Part shown: positions 16,813 to 25,659 of the stretch, piece after piece
How positions within the stretch are numbered: position 1 is the stretch's first letter
How the letters are laid out: the number at the start of each line of letters is the position of its first letter
Source of the DNA: Paracoccus beibuensis
GTDB taxonomy: Bacteria; Pseudomonadota; Alphaproteobacteria; Rhodobacterales; Rhodobacteraceae
Length of the DNA: 64,000 bases
Direction of reading: 5' to 3'
Assembly: GCF_026162625.1 (NCBI RefSeq)
Contig: NZ_JAOTBD010000016.1
Location: 1 to 64,000 of the forward strand
Notes under the pieces: model-generated
What the model saw: only the letters and a program-made list of their open reading frames with translations
What the model was told of the DNA's origin: nothing
Databases searched by the model: none
Program-made: the position numbers and the translations under genes

Positions 16813-17247
16813 TCAGTGAATGGCATCCTCGGTCACATGGTCAGTGATGCAGAGTGAGTGATCGCCCAGCACTTCGATCACTCGGCAGTCGGCAATTCTG
16901 TTTCCGTCGCATTGCACCACCATGCGCTCAAGCTCAGCTTTTAGTGCCGCCAGCCGCGCAAGACGGCTTTCGACCTCAATCAGCTGAGCCCGAGCAATGG
17001 CATCCGCTGCTGAGCAAGGCTGATCGGGATTATCCGACAAGCTGAGCAGATCCCTAATGGCCTCAAGTGAGAATCCAAGCTCCCGCGCATGCCGGATGAA
17101 CGCCAACCGCTCCAGAGCTTTCCGGTCGTACAGGCGCTGGTTGCCTGCACTGCGCTCCGCTTCGGGCAGCAGGCCGATCTGCTCGTAATAACGGATCGTC
17201 GGGACTTTCACTCCGGTTGATACGCTGAGTTTGCCGATGGTCAGCAT
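16813..17247 (-). CDS. MerR-family metal-responsive regulator (ZntR/CadR/PbrR type)
   Basis: 144 residues starting MLTIGKLSVSTGVKVPTIRY, the MerR winged helix. A dimerisation coiled coil (SRLARLAALKAELERM) follows. Cysteines at about 78, 113, 121 and 133 (QPCSAAD, VQCDGN, ADCRV, SLCITDH) fit the Zn/Cd/Pb-sensing group rather than the two-Cys copper group. It is divergent from the P-type ATPase gene, with the shared operator between them, the standard arrangement for zntA/cadA/pbrA control. Confidence 0.85.
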   Translation of the reverse strand: MLTIGKLSVSTGVKVPTIRYYEQIGLLPEAERSAGNQRLYDRKALERLAFIRHARELGFSLEAIRDLLSLSDNPDQPCSAADAIARAQLIEVESRLARLAALKAELERMVVQCDGNRIADCRVIEVLGDHSLCITDHVTEDAIH

Positions 17248-17257
17248 CAAATCCCTC

Positions 17258-17290
17258 TTGAAGCTATAGCAGCTAGAGACATTAAGAATA
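17258..17290 (+). promoter_or_regulatory. MerR-type promoter of the P-type ATPase operon
   Basis: TTGAAG (-35) and TAAGAAT (-10-like) are separated by about 19 bp, the stretched spacing that MerR activators correct by twisting DNA. The spacer contains the imperfect dyad around CTATAGCAGCTAGAG. It differs in its arms from the dyads at 13494 and 16637. Confidence 0.7.
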
Positions 17291-17335
17291 CGAATCAGAA
17301 AAGACAACTGCCGTGTCCTGGCGGAGGAAAAGACG

Positions 17336-19603
17336 ATGACGAACCGAGATGCGGCAGGCGAAACAGCCTGCGACTGGACGGTGTCAGGCATGGATTGCGC
17401 CTCCTGTGCCACAAAAGTGAGAGCCGCGGTGTCTCGCCTGCCAGGCGTCAGCGGTGTCGAAATCGGCATCATGTCGGAACGCCTGCGCTTGACGCTGGAC
17501 GAAGAAAAGACTGACCGCAAAAAGGTCGAAAAGACCGTGCGGGCGCTTGGCTACGGTATCGCGCCGCGTGGTGCGGGAAAAAAGGCCTTTGTCCTGCCAG
17601 GTTCCGCGCCGGAGGCTGATTCACGTCACGATCAGCAAGGGCATCTAGAGCTTCAGACGAGCCAGCCTGCGGCAGACTCCTCAGGTCATGGCAGCCTCGG
17701 TCATGTTCATGACGACCCTGCTGATCGTGGCAAAAACTGGTATCAAACGGGCAAGGGCAAGCTGGTGATCTTTACGGCCCTGCTGCTTGCGGCAGCCTGG
17801 GGCGTGGAGTTGGTTGCCCCTCGGATCGGCACATGGGCATTCGGTGCGGCCTGCTTGATTGGAGTCGCACCCATTGCACGTCGCGCCTTTGCCGCGGCAC
17901 GATTGGGCCAGCCGTTCACCATCGAGGGCCTGATGACCATCGCCGCGATCGGCGCCTTGTTCATCGACGCGGCCGAAGAGGCCGCGCTTGTGGTGTTTCT
18001 CTTTGCAGTCGGAGAGGTGCTGGAAGGTGTCGCTGCCGGTAAGGCGCGTGACGGCATCCGTGCGCTGGCGAACTTGGTTCCCAAGACTGCGCTGCTGGAA
18101 GTCGGCGGCTCAACACGCGAAGTGGCGGCTGCCAGCCTGCTTGTCGGCCAAACCGTGCTTGTCCGCCCCGGCGACCGCATTCCGGCTGATGGAAACATCG
18201 CTGAAGGCCGTTCCGGCATCGATGAAAGCCCGGTGACGGGGGAAAGTGTGCCGAAGACGCGCGGGCCGGGGGACGCAGTCTTTGCGGGCTCCATCAACAC
18301 CGAAGCGGCGCTGCGGATCACTGTGACCAAAGCCGCTGAAGACAATACCATCTCGCGGATCATTCGCCTCGTGGAAGAGGCCGAGGAAGCGCGCGCGCCG
18401 ACCGAACGCTTCATTGACCGGTTCAGTCGCTGGTACATGCCTGCCATCGTTGCAGTTTCGGTCCTGGTGGTTGTGGTGCCGCCGCTATTCTATGGTCAGG
18501 CTTGGGACACCTGGATCTATCGCGGTCTTGCGCTTCTGCTGATCGGCTGCCCCTGCGCGTTAGTGATCTCGGTTCCGGCCTCCATCGCGTCGGCGCTGTC
18601 CACTGGTGCTCGCCGGGGACTGTTGATGAAGGGCGGAGCGGTCATCGAAGCGGCCGCCAAGGTCTCCAAGGTCGCTTTCGACAAGACGGGAACTCTCACT
18701 CACGGCCGCCCCGAAGTCACGGACCTTGTGCCATTCGGCAGGACAACAGAAGCCGAGCTTCTGGCGGTGGCTGCAGGGGTCGAAAGCGGGTCAAGCCACC
18801 CGCTGGCCATCGCCATCCTGAACAAAGCCAAGTCGGCAGGTGTCAAAGCCTTGCCAGCGCGCGAGGCCAAGGCATTGGCGGGCAGAGGCGTGGTCGCAAC
18901 CGTGGGTGACGCGCCCGCTTGGGTTACGTCTCCTCGCTATGCATCCGAGAATAACGGCATCCACACCGACAGCTTGCGGCAAGCGACAATCTTTGAGGAA
19001 GAGGGCAAGACGGCCGTCGCGGTTTATCGCGAAGGGACACCGCTTGGCCTGATCGCCATGCGGGACGAGTCACGAAACGACGCCGCAGAGGCTGTCCGCC
19101 AGCTCTCAGCCATGGGGATCACGTCCGTCATTCTGACTGGAGACAACCCGCGTACTGCAGCGGCCATCGCCGGTGGTCTTGGCATGGAGTTTCGGGCCGA
19201 CATGATGCCCGAAGACAAGCTCAGCATGATCCGCGACATGAATGAACATGGCGGCGTGATGATGATCGGGGACGGCATCAATGACGCCCCTGCCCTTAAG
19301 CAGGCCAGCATTGGTGTTGCCATGGGTTCAGGCACTGATGTTGCTTTGGAAACGGCCGATGCGGCCATTTTGCGTGACCGCGTGACGGATGTTCCGGCCC
19401 AGATCCGGCTGGCGCGCGCGGCCATGACCAACATACGGCAGAACGTGACCATCGCGCTCGGGCTGAAGGCAGTCTTTCTGGTCACCACGATCCTCGGGAT
19501 CACAGGCCTCTGGATCGCAATCCTCGCCGATACGGGGGCAACCGTGCTGGTGACGCTGAACGCCCTGCGCTTGTTGCGTTTCAATCCCGAACGCGAGGGC
19601 TGA
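17336..19603 (+). CDS. zntA: Zn/Cd/Pb-exporting P1B-type ATPase
   Basis: 755 residues. An N-terminal HMA domain has GMDCASC (about residue 19), then a His-rich linker (HGSLGHVHDD), membrane segments, the actuator motif SPVTGES, CPCALV in the transport helix, DKTGTLTHG phosphorylation site, SSHPLA, and GDGINDAPAL. The C-terminal helix reads DTGATVLVTLNALRLLRF, which places it with zinc/cadmium/lead exporters (P1B-2) and not copper exporters. It exports metal from cytoplasm to periplasm and is probably induced by the adjacent MerR protein. It leads an operon with a methyltransferase-like gene, lspA and dsb genes. Confidence 0.92.
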   Translation: MTNRDAAGETACDWTVSGMDCASCATKVRAAVSRLPGVSGVEIGIMSERLRLTLDEEKTDRKKVEKTVRALGYGIAPRGAGKKAFVLPGSAPEADSRHDQQGHLELQTSQPAADSSGHGSLGHVHDDPADRGKNWYQTGKGKLVIFTALLLAAAWGVELVAPRIGTWAFGAACLIGVAPIARRAFAAARLGQPFTIEGLMTIAAIGALFIDAAEEAALVVFLFAVGEVLEGVAAGKARDGIRALANLVPKTALLEVGGSTREVAAASLLVGQTVLVRPGDRIPADGNIAEGRSGIDESPVTGESVPKTRGPGDAVFAGSINTEAALRITVTKAAEDNTISRIIRLVEEAEEARAPTERFIDRFSRWYMPAIVAVSVLVVVVPPLFYGQAWDTWIYRGLALLLIGCPCALVISVPASIASALSTGARRGLLMKGGAVIEAAAKVSKVAFDKTGTLTHGRPEVTDLVPFGRTTEAELLAVAAGVESGSSHPLAIAILNKAKSAGVKALPAREAKALAGRGVVATVGDAPAWVTSPRYASENNGIHTDSLRQATIFEEEGKTAVAVYREGTPLGLIAMRDESRNDAAEAVRQLSAMGITSVILTGDNPRTAAAIAGGLGMEFRADMMPEDKLSMIRDMNEHGGVMMIGDGINDAPALKQASIGVAMGSGTDVALETADAAILRDRVTDVPAQIRLARAAMTNIRQNVTIALGLKAVFLVTTILGITGLWIAILADTGATVLVTLNALRLLRFNPEREG

Positions 19604-19607
19604 AGCC

Positions 19608-20231
19608 ATGCTGTCGGAATTTGGCTGGGCGGCCTTGGCGCTGTTGGCAGGCTATCTACTGCTCTTTTTCTGGGGCAGTGCCCTGGCGGCCCAGGCGGCG
19701 AACAGGTCCGTCTGGCTGTTTGGTCAAGCAAGAGGACGCGACCGTTGGGCGGCTTTTGGCTTTCGCGCAGCATTTGTTCTGGCCTTTCTCGGGCCGCTGC
19801 TTTGGCTGGTCTGGCCTTCCCTGCACAAGTCCGACCCTTTCTGGACCGAGGGCGAGGCAGTGGCGCTTGGCCTGATCGGAATATTTGTTTCCGGAGCCGG
19901 CGCCATGCTGGCTTTTGCCGCGCAGATGTCCATGGGAAGCTCATGGCGGGTCGGTGTGGCCGAGGGCGCGACGGGTACACTGGTTTCGGGCGGGCTTTAT
20001 CGCTTCAGTCGCAACCCGACTTTTATGGGCCAGATCATTCTGTTGGCGGGAGTTTCTCTTGCGATCCCGGCTGTTCCGACAATTCTCGCGCCGCTGCTTT
20101 TCCTTTGGTCTGCGTCCACGCAGATCCGCTCAGAGGAAAGTGAGTTGAAGCAGGCGCTTGGTGCAGACTACAGCCGCTACCTGGCGACCGTGCCGCGCTG
20201 GATCGGCTTTCACAGGAGAACCTCAAGTTGA
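19608..20231 (+). CDS. Isoprenylcysteine carboxyl methyltransferase (ICMT)-like membrane protein
   Basis: 207 residues with about five membrane segments and the C-terminal pattern GGLYRFSRNPTFMG followed by EESELKQALGADYSRYLATVPRWI, typical of ICMT/PEMT-like bacterial methyltransferases. Substrate unknown. It starts 4 nt after the ATPase gene and overlaps lspA, so it is part of the metal operon; such genes often accompany Cd/Zn/Pb ATPases or CzcD exporters. Confidence 0.8.
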   Translation: MLSEFGWAALALLAGYLLLFFWGSALAAQAANRSVWLFGQARGRDRWAAFGFRAAFVLAFLGPLLWLVWPSLHKSDPFWTEGEAVALGLIGIFVSGAGAMLAFAAQMSMGSSWRVGVAEGATGTLVSGGLYRFSRNPTFMGQIILLAGVSLAIPAVPTILAPLLFLWSASTQIRSEESELKQALGADYSRYLATVPRWIGFHRRTSS

Positions 20232-20710
20232 AGGCTGCTCTGACCATTTTCGGAATCGCGGCCACAGTGCTGGCAGATCAGGCCACAAAGGCCGCGGCGA
20301 TGTCATTGATCTCTCCGGGTCAGATCCTGCCGGTTCTACCGGGCTTCGATCTGACGCTTAGCTTCAACGAAGGCGCCAGCTTCGGCATGATGTCGAACCT
20401 CATGGGGGGCAGGCCTCTACTCATGGCGGCGCTGACTGGCGCGCTTGCCCTGATCTTTTCCGTTATGGCGTTTCGCACCGACAACCGCCTCGAGCGCACC
20501 GGTCTTGCCCTGATCGTGGGCGGTGCCCTTGGTAACATCATCGACCGGTTGCGGCAGGGTGCCGTGACTGACTTCCTGGACCTCTACTGGCGTGACTGGC
20601 ATTGGCCCACCTTCAATGGCGCCGATATCGCGATCACGCTCGGCGGGCTGATCATCGTCATCGCCACATTCGCCACAGGCCGCAAGGAGTCGCTTCTTGA
20701 CCGCAACTAA
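20228..20710 (+). CDS. lspA: Signal peptidase II (lipoprotein signal peptidase)
   Basis: 160 residues from a TTG start overlapping the previous gene. Four membrane segments, FNEGASFG, the GGALGNIIDRL..GAVTDFLD box with the first catalytic Asp, and TFNGADIAIT with the second Asp. In most LspA proteins the latter is FNxAD, so it is intact. LspA removes signal peptides of prolipoproteins. Plasmid-borne lspA beside lead or zinc exporters is well known (pbr and related clusters), and here could process the metal-island lipoproteins. Confidence 0.9.
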   Translation: MKAALTIFGIAATVLADQATKAAAMSLISPGQILPVLPGFDLTLSFNEGASFGMMSNLMGGRPLLMAALTGALALIFSVMAFRTDNRLERTGLALIVGGALGNIIDRLRQGAVTDFLDLYWRDWHWPTFNGADIAITLGGLIIVIATFATGRKESLLDRN

Positions 20711-21134
20711 GACACGGGGCGTGACCCGGGACGAGCTTACCCTGCTGGCGGCCTTCCTGATCGCCCTGACCGCAACCCTTGGTGCATTGTTCATCGGTGA
20801 GGTCCTGGGGCAGATGCCCTGCGTCCTGTGCTGGTACCAACGCATCGCGATGTTCCCGCTGGTGCCAATCCTGACCATCTCGCTTTGGCGCAACGACGGC
20901 GTGGCGCGGCTTTACGGCCTGCCGCTGGCGCTTGCAGGTCTGGTGCTGGCGGGCTGGCATTCGGGACTTTACGCCGGGCTGATCCCCAAGGCCGTTGCGC
21001 CCTGTACCAAGGACGGCCCGTCCTGCACCGATCAGGCGCAGACCATCCTGAGCGTGCCTATCCCCTATCTGGCGCTGCTCGCGTTTGCTGCAATTATTGT
21101 CTGCCTCTTGTCACTGAAAGGAAAACGTTCATGA
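20697..21134 (+). CDS. DsbB/BdbC-type disulfide bond oxidoreductase
   Basis: 145 residues from a TTG start overlapping lspA. Four membrane helices, the redox pair in MPCVLCWYQR and a second periplasmic pair in APCTKDGPSC, which match the DsbB/BdbC family that reoxidises DsbA with quinone. It overlaps the dsbA gene by 4 nt, giving a complete local disulfide-forming pair. Confidence 0.88.
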   Translation: MTATKTRGVTRDELTLLAAFLIALTATLGALFIGEVLGQMPCVLCWYQRIAMFPLVPILTISLWRNDGVARLYGLPLALAGLVLAGWHSGLYAGLIPKAVAPCTKDGPSCTDQAQTILSVPIPYLALLAFAAIIVCLLSLKGKRS

Positions 21135-21790
21135 ATCGCCGTTCTCTTATAATCGGAGCTTCGGCCATAGGCCTTGCCGCCTTTGGCGGTGGCGCGATCG
21201 TGATGACTCGCAACCGGCAGGCCGAGGCAGAGGCCCAAGCCGCCGCGGCCCCGGCGGCAGACACGGAGGTGCTGGTGCGTGGTTACTCCCCCAGCTTCGG
21301 CCCCGAGGATGCTCCGGTCACTCTGGTCGAATTCTTCGACCCGTCGTGCGAGGCGTGTCGCGCTTTTCACCCGGTTGTTCAGGACATCCTCACTCAGTTT
21401 CCCGACCAGGTTCGCGTCGTCATGCGCTATGCGGCTTTTCACGAAGGATCTGACGAGGCCGTTCGCATTCTGGAAACTGCACGGATGCAGGATCAGTTTG
21501 AGCCCGTCCTTGAGGCGCTGCTGGAGCGGCAGCCCGAATGGGCAGTGCATGGCGCCCCCCGAATGGACTTGGCTTGGCAGATTGCCGGGGCTGCCGGTCT
21601 TGACCTGGAAAGGGCCCAAAGCATGCGCCTGTCGCCGGACATTGTGGGTATCCTCAATCAGGATGCTGCCGATCTGAAGACACTGGGCGTGCGCCAGACG
21701 CCCACTTTCTTCCTAGACGGGCGCCAATTGACGAACGTTACGTTTGAGAACCTGATTTCGGACGTCCGCAACGCCGTCGAAACATCCTGA
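21131..21790 (+). CDS. DsbA-family thiol-disulfide oxidoreductase
   Basis: 219 residues. A signal or anchor segment (residues 5-25), then a thioredoxin-fold domain with active site CEAC (DPSCEACRAF) and the cis-proline region QTPTFFLDG. It accepts electrons from folding proteins and passes them to the BdbC-like partner encoded just upstream. Metal ions attack thiols, so a dedicated oxidative folding pair fits the island. A broken second copy of its C-terminus lies at 22222. Confidence 0.88.
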   Translation: MNRRSLIIGASAIGLAAFGGGAIVMTRNRQAEAEAQAAAAPAADTEVLVRGYSPSFGPEDAPVTLVEFFDPSCEACRAFHPVVQDILTQFPDQVRVVMRYAAFHEGSDEAVRILETARMQDQFEPVLEALLERQPEWAVHGAPRMDLAWQIAGAAGLDLERAQSMRLSPDIVGILNQDAADLKTLGVRQTPTFFLDGRQLTNVTFENLISDVRNAVETS

Positions 21791-21799
21791 TCGCAGACC

Positions 21800-22190
21800 T
21801 CAGCCCTCGTCTGCATAGGCCGCGAACAGGGCCAGCGTTCGCTCGCTCACATGATGCTCGATGCTTCCGGCATCCCGCTCCCCCGTCTTGGCATCAAAGC
21901 CGAGACGGATCAGGAAACGCGGGACGATCTCGGGATGGCGGCGGCACTCGCGTGCCAAGGCATGTCCTTCTTCCGTCAAAAAGGCCGATCTGTATCGTTC
22001 GCGAGAGATCAGTCCTTTACGAGCCAATGGGTCCAGCGCCTTTGTCGCCGTCGGCGCACGCCCAAGCGTGCGGCGATGACGATCAGCCGCGCCTCTCCGT
22101 GTTCATGGATAAGCTCTGCAATCAGCTCGGCATAATCTTCGGTCAATTCGTCGCGCCGTGCTTCACGCACGCCTTGAATCGCCTTAGCGA
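21800..22190 (-). pseudogene. Broken MntR/DtxR-like regulator
   Basis: The leftward strand encodes pieces of an MntR-like regulator in two frames. An N-terminal piece reads EARRDELTEDYAELIAEL and continues to AARLGV. After a frameshift near 22048 the other frame continues with TKALDPLARKGLI and EEGHALARECRRHPEIVPRFL. The helix-turn-helix lies across the frameshift, so the gene is probably dead. No clean start codon is visible; the N-terminus abuts a dsbA remnant. Confidence 0.7.
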
Positions 22191-22221
22191 TACCATGATG
22201 TGGTGGACCTTCAGCCGATGG

Positions 22222-22326
22222 GTGCGTGCCACGCCGACCTTCTTCCTGAATGGCCGACCGCTCACCAACCCCAGTTTTGAAACCTTGAGCGCCGCCGTCA
22301 GGAACGCCGTGGCCGAAACCAGCTGA
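22222..22326 (+). pseudogene. dsbA 3' fragment
   Basis: The frame reads VRATPTFFLNGRPLTN and ends AAVRNAVAETS, matching the C-terminus of the intact DsbA at 21131 (VRQTPTFFLDGRQLTN and DVRNAVETS). Only the last 35 residues remain. It shows that a second dsbA copy once stood here, probably from a duplication or an exchange of island parts. Confidence 0.75.
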
Positions 22327-22358
22327 ACTGACAAAGCCGTGAGATTGGCCAAAGCTGC

Positions 22359-22388
22359 TTGAACCTCAGGTGGCTAGAGGTGCTAGGG
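22359..22388 (+). promoter_or_regulatory. MerR-family operator/promoter for the SCO1-PCuAC unit
   Basis: TTGAAC followed by the dyad AACCTC, 9 bp, GAGGTG, then TAGGGC as a weak -10. It lies about 25 bp upstream of the first SCO1 gene and is close to the dyads at 13494 and 16637 (one arm mismatch). Confidence 0.65.
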
Positions 22389-22412
22389 CGGCCGCAAAGG
22401 TGGGATGTCGAT

Positions 22413-22994
22413 ATGCTGAAGAAAATCAGGATCGCCCTTTGGGTCGCTGTGGCCGTGTCACTCGTTGGCGTGGGCGCGCTGCTCTGGCGTGCAGACAGGC
22501 AGGAGCAAGCCGCCGCGTTCAAGCCGGAGTTCTCTTTGCCGGATGAGGCAGGGACGGTCCGCACGGCGGAGGAATTCAGGGGCAAACATCTTCTGGTCTT
22601 CTTTGGCTTCACGAACTGCCCGGACGTCTGCCCGACCACAATGGCGGAAGTCGCTCAGGTCATGGATGACCTGGGACCGGAGGCGGAGGACGTGCAGCCT
22701 CTGTTCATTTCGGTCGATCCGGCGCGGGACCGGGAGAGTGGCCTGGGTGAGTATCTGGCGGCGTTCCATCCCAGCATCCTGGGACTGGCCGGAGACAAGG
22801 CGGCCACCAAATCAGCTGTCAACAGCTTCAAGGTCTTTGGTGACAGACAAGAGGATGCCTCGGCGCCGGGGGGCTACACCATGTCGCACAGCTCCAGCCT
22901 TTACCTACTTGGTCCGCGCGGCGAATGGTTGCGCCAGTTCGAGTACGGAACACCTGCGGATGACATCATTGCTGACCTCAAAGGACGCCTTTAA
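22413..22994 (+). CDS. SCO1/SenC family copper chaperone
   Basis: 193 residues. An N-terminal membrane anchor (LWVAVAVSLVGVGALLW) precedes a thioredoxin fold with FTNCPDVCPTT, the copper-binding CxxxC motif, and the conserved His in TMSHSSSLYL. SCO proteins load copper into the CuA site of cytochrome oxidase or act as thiol reductases. It opens a three-gene rightward operon behind a MerR-type operator. Confidence 0.9.
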   Translation: MLKKIRIALWVAVAVSLVGVGALLWRADRQEQAAAFKPEFSLPDEAGTVRTAEEFRGKHLLVFFGFTNCPDVCPTTMAEVAQVMDDLGPEAEDVQPLFISVDPARDRESGLGEYLAAFHPSILGLAGDKAATKSAVNSFKVFGDRQEDASAPGGYTMSHSSSLYLLGPRGEWLRQFEYGTPADDIIADLKGRL

Positions 22995-22995
22995 C

Positions 22996-23475
22996 ATGCT
23001 GAAATCACTCCTAGCCGGAATGGGGCTCGCCGTGATGCTGCCCGCCGTTGCGCTTGCCGACTGCGCCGAAGTATCTCAAGGCCAGCTTCTGATCAGCGCG
23101 GCCTGGTCACGGGCGACCATCGGAACGGCGCGTCCCGCCGTTTTTTATGTCACCATCCGGAACAACGGCAGCACAGATGACCGCCTGACCGGGATCGAGA
23201 CCCCTGTGGCCGGGATGCCCATGCTCCACGAAACGGTGATGACGGATGGCGTGGCCAGCATGCCGCACGCCTCCGATATCTCGATCCCCGCAGGACAGAC
23301 CGTCAGTTTGGCACCGGGCGGCTATCATGGCATGCTCATGGATCTCGAAGAAGAGCTGAAAGACGGAGAGAGCTTCCCCGTGACGCTGAAGTTCGAGAAC
23401 GCAGGTCCCGTTTCGGTCGAAACGGCGGTCCTCCCTCTGCGCGCACGCGAGGCTGCATGCGGCGACGCACCCTGA
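22996..23475 (+). CDS. PCuAC family periplasmic copper chaperone
   Basis: 159 residues with a signal peptide ending near VALA-D. The copper site of the PCuAC family is seen as MLHETVM, a second Met/His pair SMPH, and GYHGMLMDL, matching the H(M)x10Mx21HxM pattern. These proteins pass Cu(I) to SCO1 and oxidase subunits. It starts 1 nt after the SCO1 stop and overlaps the next SCO gene by 19 nt. Confidence 0.9.
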   Translation: MLKSLLAGMGLAVMLPAVALADCAEVSQGQLLISAAWSRATIGTARPAVFYVTIRNNGSTDDRLTGIETPVAGMPMLHETVMTDGVASMPHASDISIPAGQTVSLAPGGYHGMLMDLEEELKDGESFPVTLKFENAGPVSVETAVLPLRAREAACGDAP

Positions 23476-24083
23476 TCCTTAGCAGCGTCGGGCTGCTGTC
23501 CGCGTTGGGCTTCATGCTGGCGGTCGGCGCGTGGCGCAGCGGCGATCTGCCTTGGCAGCAGGAGGCTGCGCTAGTCAGCGGCATACGCGCTGCCGACTTG
23601 GGATCCATGTCATGGCAGCTCACCAGCCACGACAATGAAAGGGTCAGCCCGCAGGATTGGGTCGGCGAGGCAAGCCTTGTCTTCTTCGGCTTCACCTGGT
23701 GCCCAGATGTGTGTCCGATGACGCTTCTCAACATCAGCGAGTGGCTGGACAAGCTTGGCCCGGAGGCGGACCGGCTTGCTGTTCACCTCGTCACGGTCGA
23801 TCCCGAGCGCGACAGCCCTGAGGTGCTGGCCGACTACCTGTCGAACTTCGACCCTCGCATCACCGGCCTGACGGGAACCCCGGACGAGGTTGCCCGCGCA
23901 GTAGAAGCCTTCGACGTGACAGTCCGGCGCGTCCCCCGGAAAGATGGCGACTATACGATGGATCACACCGCTGGCGTGTTCTTGTTTCGGCCCGACGGGC
24001 GGCTGTCGAGCATCATCGACCTGCACGAAGACCCGCAGTTTGCCGTGCCGAAGATCCGGCAGGCGCTTGAGCGAGAGGGATAG
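23457..24083 (+). CDS. Second SCO1/SenC family protein
   Basis: 208 residues: N-terminal anchor (LILSSVGLLSALGFMLAVG), thioredoxin fold with FTWCPDVCPMT and a distal MDHTAGVFL His. It is clearly a paralogue of the SCO1 at 22413 rather than a duplicate. Two SCO proteins flanking PCuAC suggests a dedicated copper relay for an oxidase or copper detoxification in the periplasm. Confidence 0.88.
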   Translation: MRRRTLILSSVGLLSALGFMLAVGAWRSGDLPWQQEAALVSGIRAADLGSMSWQLTSHDNERVSPQDWVGEASLVFFGFTWCPDVCPMTLLNISEWLDKLGPEADRLAVHLVTVDPERDSPEVLADYLSNFDPRITGLTGTPDEVARAVEAFDVTVRRVPRKDGDYTMDHTAGVFLFRPDGRLSSIIDLHEDPQFAVPKIRQALEREG

Positions 24084-24096
24084 ATAGTGACCCGTT

Positions 24097-24362
24097 ATGA
24101 CCCGACGGACGTTACTGTGTGCCGCCGCAGCAGCAGGCGCCCTGCCACGTCGAAGGCACCGGATGCAAGTGCTGCAAGCAATGGACCCGCCACCTGCAGG
24201 ACAGCGGCTTTGAGAACACATGAAGAGCGCTTCGGCACCCTTCTCATGCAGCACAAGCTGGACCTTGGCGTGCCCGTCGAGCACTCGACCTGCCATACTG
24301 GTTCCATCGATGGCTATTTCCTGGAGAGCCACGTTCCTGCTGCCGATACCCGACCAGGCTGA
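24097..24362 (+). pseudogene. Decayed DUF411 gene
   Basis: Pieces of a DUF411 protein are scattered over all frames: MTRRTLLCAAAAGALP at the start, then GTGCKCCKQWTRHLQ in another frame, then ERFGTLLMQHKLDLGV and CHTGSIDGYFLESHVP in a third. The order matches the intact gene at 12978, with an internal deletion, a frameshift and a truncated end. About 200 bp after it (24363-24564) hold no gene. Confidence 0.82.
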
Positions 24363-24564
24363 CCCTCACTGCGGCTGCAAGGTGTAGCAAATGCCCGTGC
24401 ATCTCTCGATGTCGCCTGACGAAACAAGAGGGAGATGACAAGCCCGGATAGCTGCTCAGGAAGTGGGGAACTGTGCGCGACCACACGTCAGGTGTCGCCT
24501 GCGCATGTGCAGCACACTGAAAACTTGCCGTGCACCGGCTGGAGAGACGTCGATTAGCGCTGGT

Positions 24565-25659
24565 TCAGCTGCTTGAACGACCTGCGGATGATGCCTCTTG
24601 CTCCTGGCCGGATGACGTTCCTCCGGAGCCACCCTGCGCCCCCTCGTCGAACGGCTGCACCCAGAAGACGATCACGGCGATGAAGAGAGCGTAGACTGCT
24701 GGCAGGGCAAACACCTGCCAACGCTGAAACCCGCGCTCACGCCCGCCCCACCAGATGAACATGGCGTAAAGCATCGGCATGATCGCTACGAAGGCGAGGG
24801 TCACCGCAAACAGCTGCATGTTCTCGATGGGCATGCCGATGATCGTCAGCGGGATGAAGGCCAGGGTCATTGTCACGGCATGATCGCCGATCACGCTTGT
24901 GACGCCCGACGTAACCTGGCCGCTGCGGGCCACGTACCAGGTCGCGAAGACCTCGGGCAGCGCCGCGATCGGAGCTGTGATAAAAAGCCCGCCAATGATC
25001 TTCGAAAGCCCCAGTGCGCCGACGATCTTCTCGGTCGAGAAGACGGTGAAATAGGCGCCGATTGCCAGCGCCCCGACACCGGCCGCGGCTTTCCACTTTT
25101 CCTTCCGCTTCCAGTTTACGTCCTCGCCCTCCTTTCGGCCGCGAAGGAGGGCTTGGGCGACGTAGGCGAGATAGCCGATCAGCAAGATCCAGCCGTCCAG
25201 CGGCTGCAAGCCCCGCCACGGGGCCGGCAGGGTCAGGAGCGCGAAGAGAGCGATGATGCCGAGGTAGGGCAGCGCTTGGACCGTCACGGCCTGCGGGTCG
25301 ACCTGCAACAGGTGTTCGCCCCGATGCGCCTCGTGATCGGGATGCCCACCTTCGCCGCCGATGCCTTTCTTCCGCGTAGCGAGATAGGCGGTCACCACCA
25401 TCATCGGAATGGCCAGGACGTTCGAGCCGAGGAGTGCGCCAAGGCCGATGTCGCTGACCCCGCGGATGGCGCTCGTGGTATTGATCCCGATCTCGGGCGA
25501 GGCGGCGGCAAGCCCCACAAAGGCCCCGCCCGCCGCAACCGAGAAGCCCCATTGCCGGCGCAGCTTCTTCAACGGGTCGGCAAGATGCTCGGCACCCCAA
25601 TGTGCGGCCCAGACCGCAGCAAGCAGGACCGGTATCCAGATGAACAAGCTGCCGCTCAT
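24565..25659 (-). CDS. Sodium/calcium exchanger (CaCA) family antiporter
   Basis: 364 residues with about ten membrane helices. The two alpha-repeats are visible: SPEIGINTTSAIRG with GALLGSNV, and ALPEVFATWYVARSG with SVIGDHA, where acidic and Ser/Asn residues bind cations. A His/Asp-rich cytoplasmic loop (GHPDHEAHRGEH) separates the halves. The start at 25659 overlaps the CDF exporter stop by 4 nt, so the two transporters are co-expressed. The cation is unknown; the context favours a heavy metal or calcium. Confidence 0.85.
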   Translation of the reverse strand: MSGSLFIWIPVLLAAVWAAHWGAEHLADPLKKLRRQWGFSVAAGGAFVGLAAASPEIGINTTSAIRGVSDIGLGALLGSNVLAIPMMVVTAYLATRKKGIGGEGGHPDHEAHRGEHLLQVDPQAVTVQALPYLGIIALFALLTLPAPWRGLQPLDGWILLIGYLAYVAQALLRGRKEGEDVNWKRKEKWKAAAGVGALAIGAYFTVFSTEKIVGALGLSKIIGGLFITAPIAALPEVFATWYVARSGQVTSGVTSVIGDHAVTMTLAFIPLTIIGMPIENMQLFAVTLAFVAIMPMLYAMFIWWGGRERGFQRWQVFALPAVYALFIAVIVFWVQPFDEGAQGGSGGTSSGQEQEASSAGRSSS

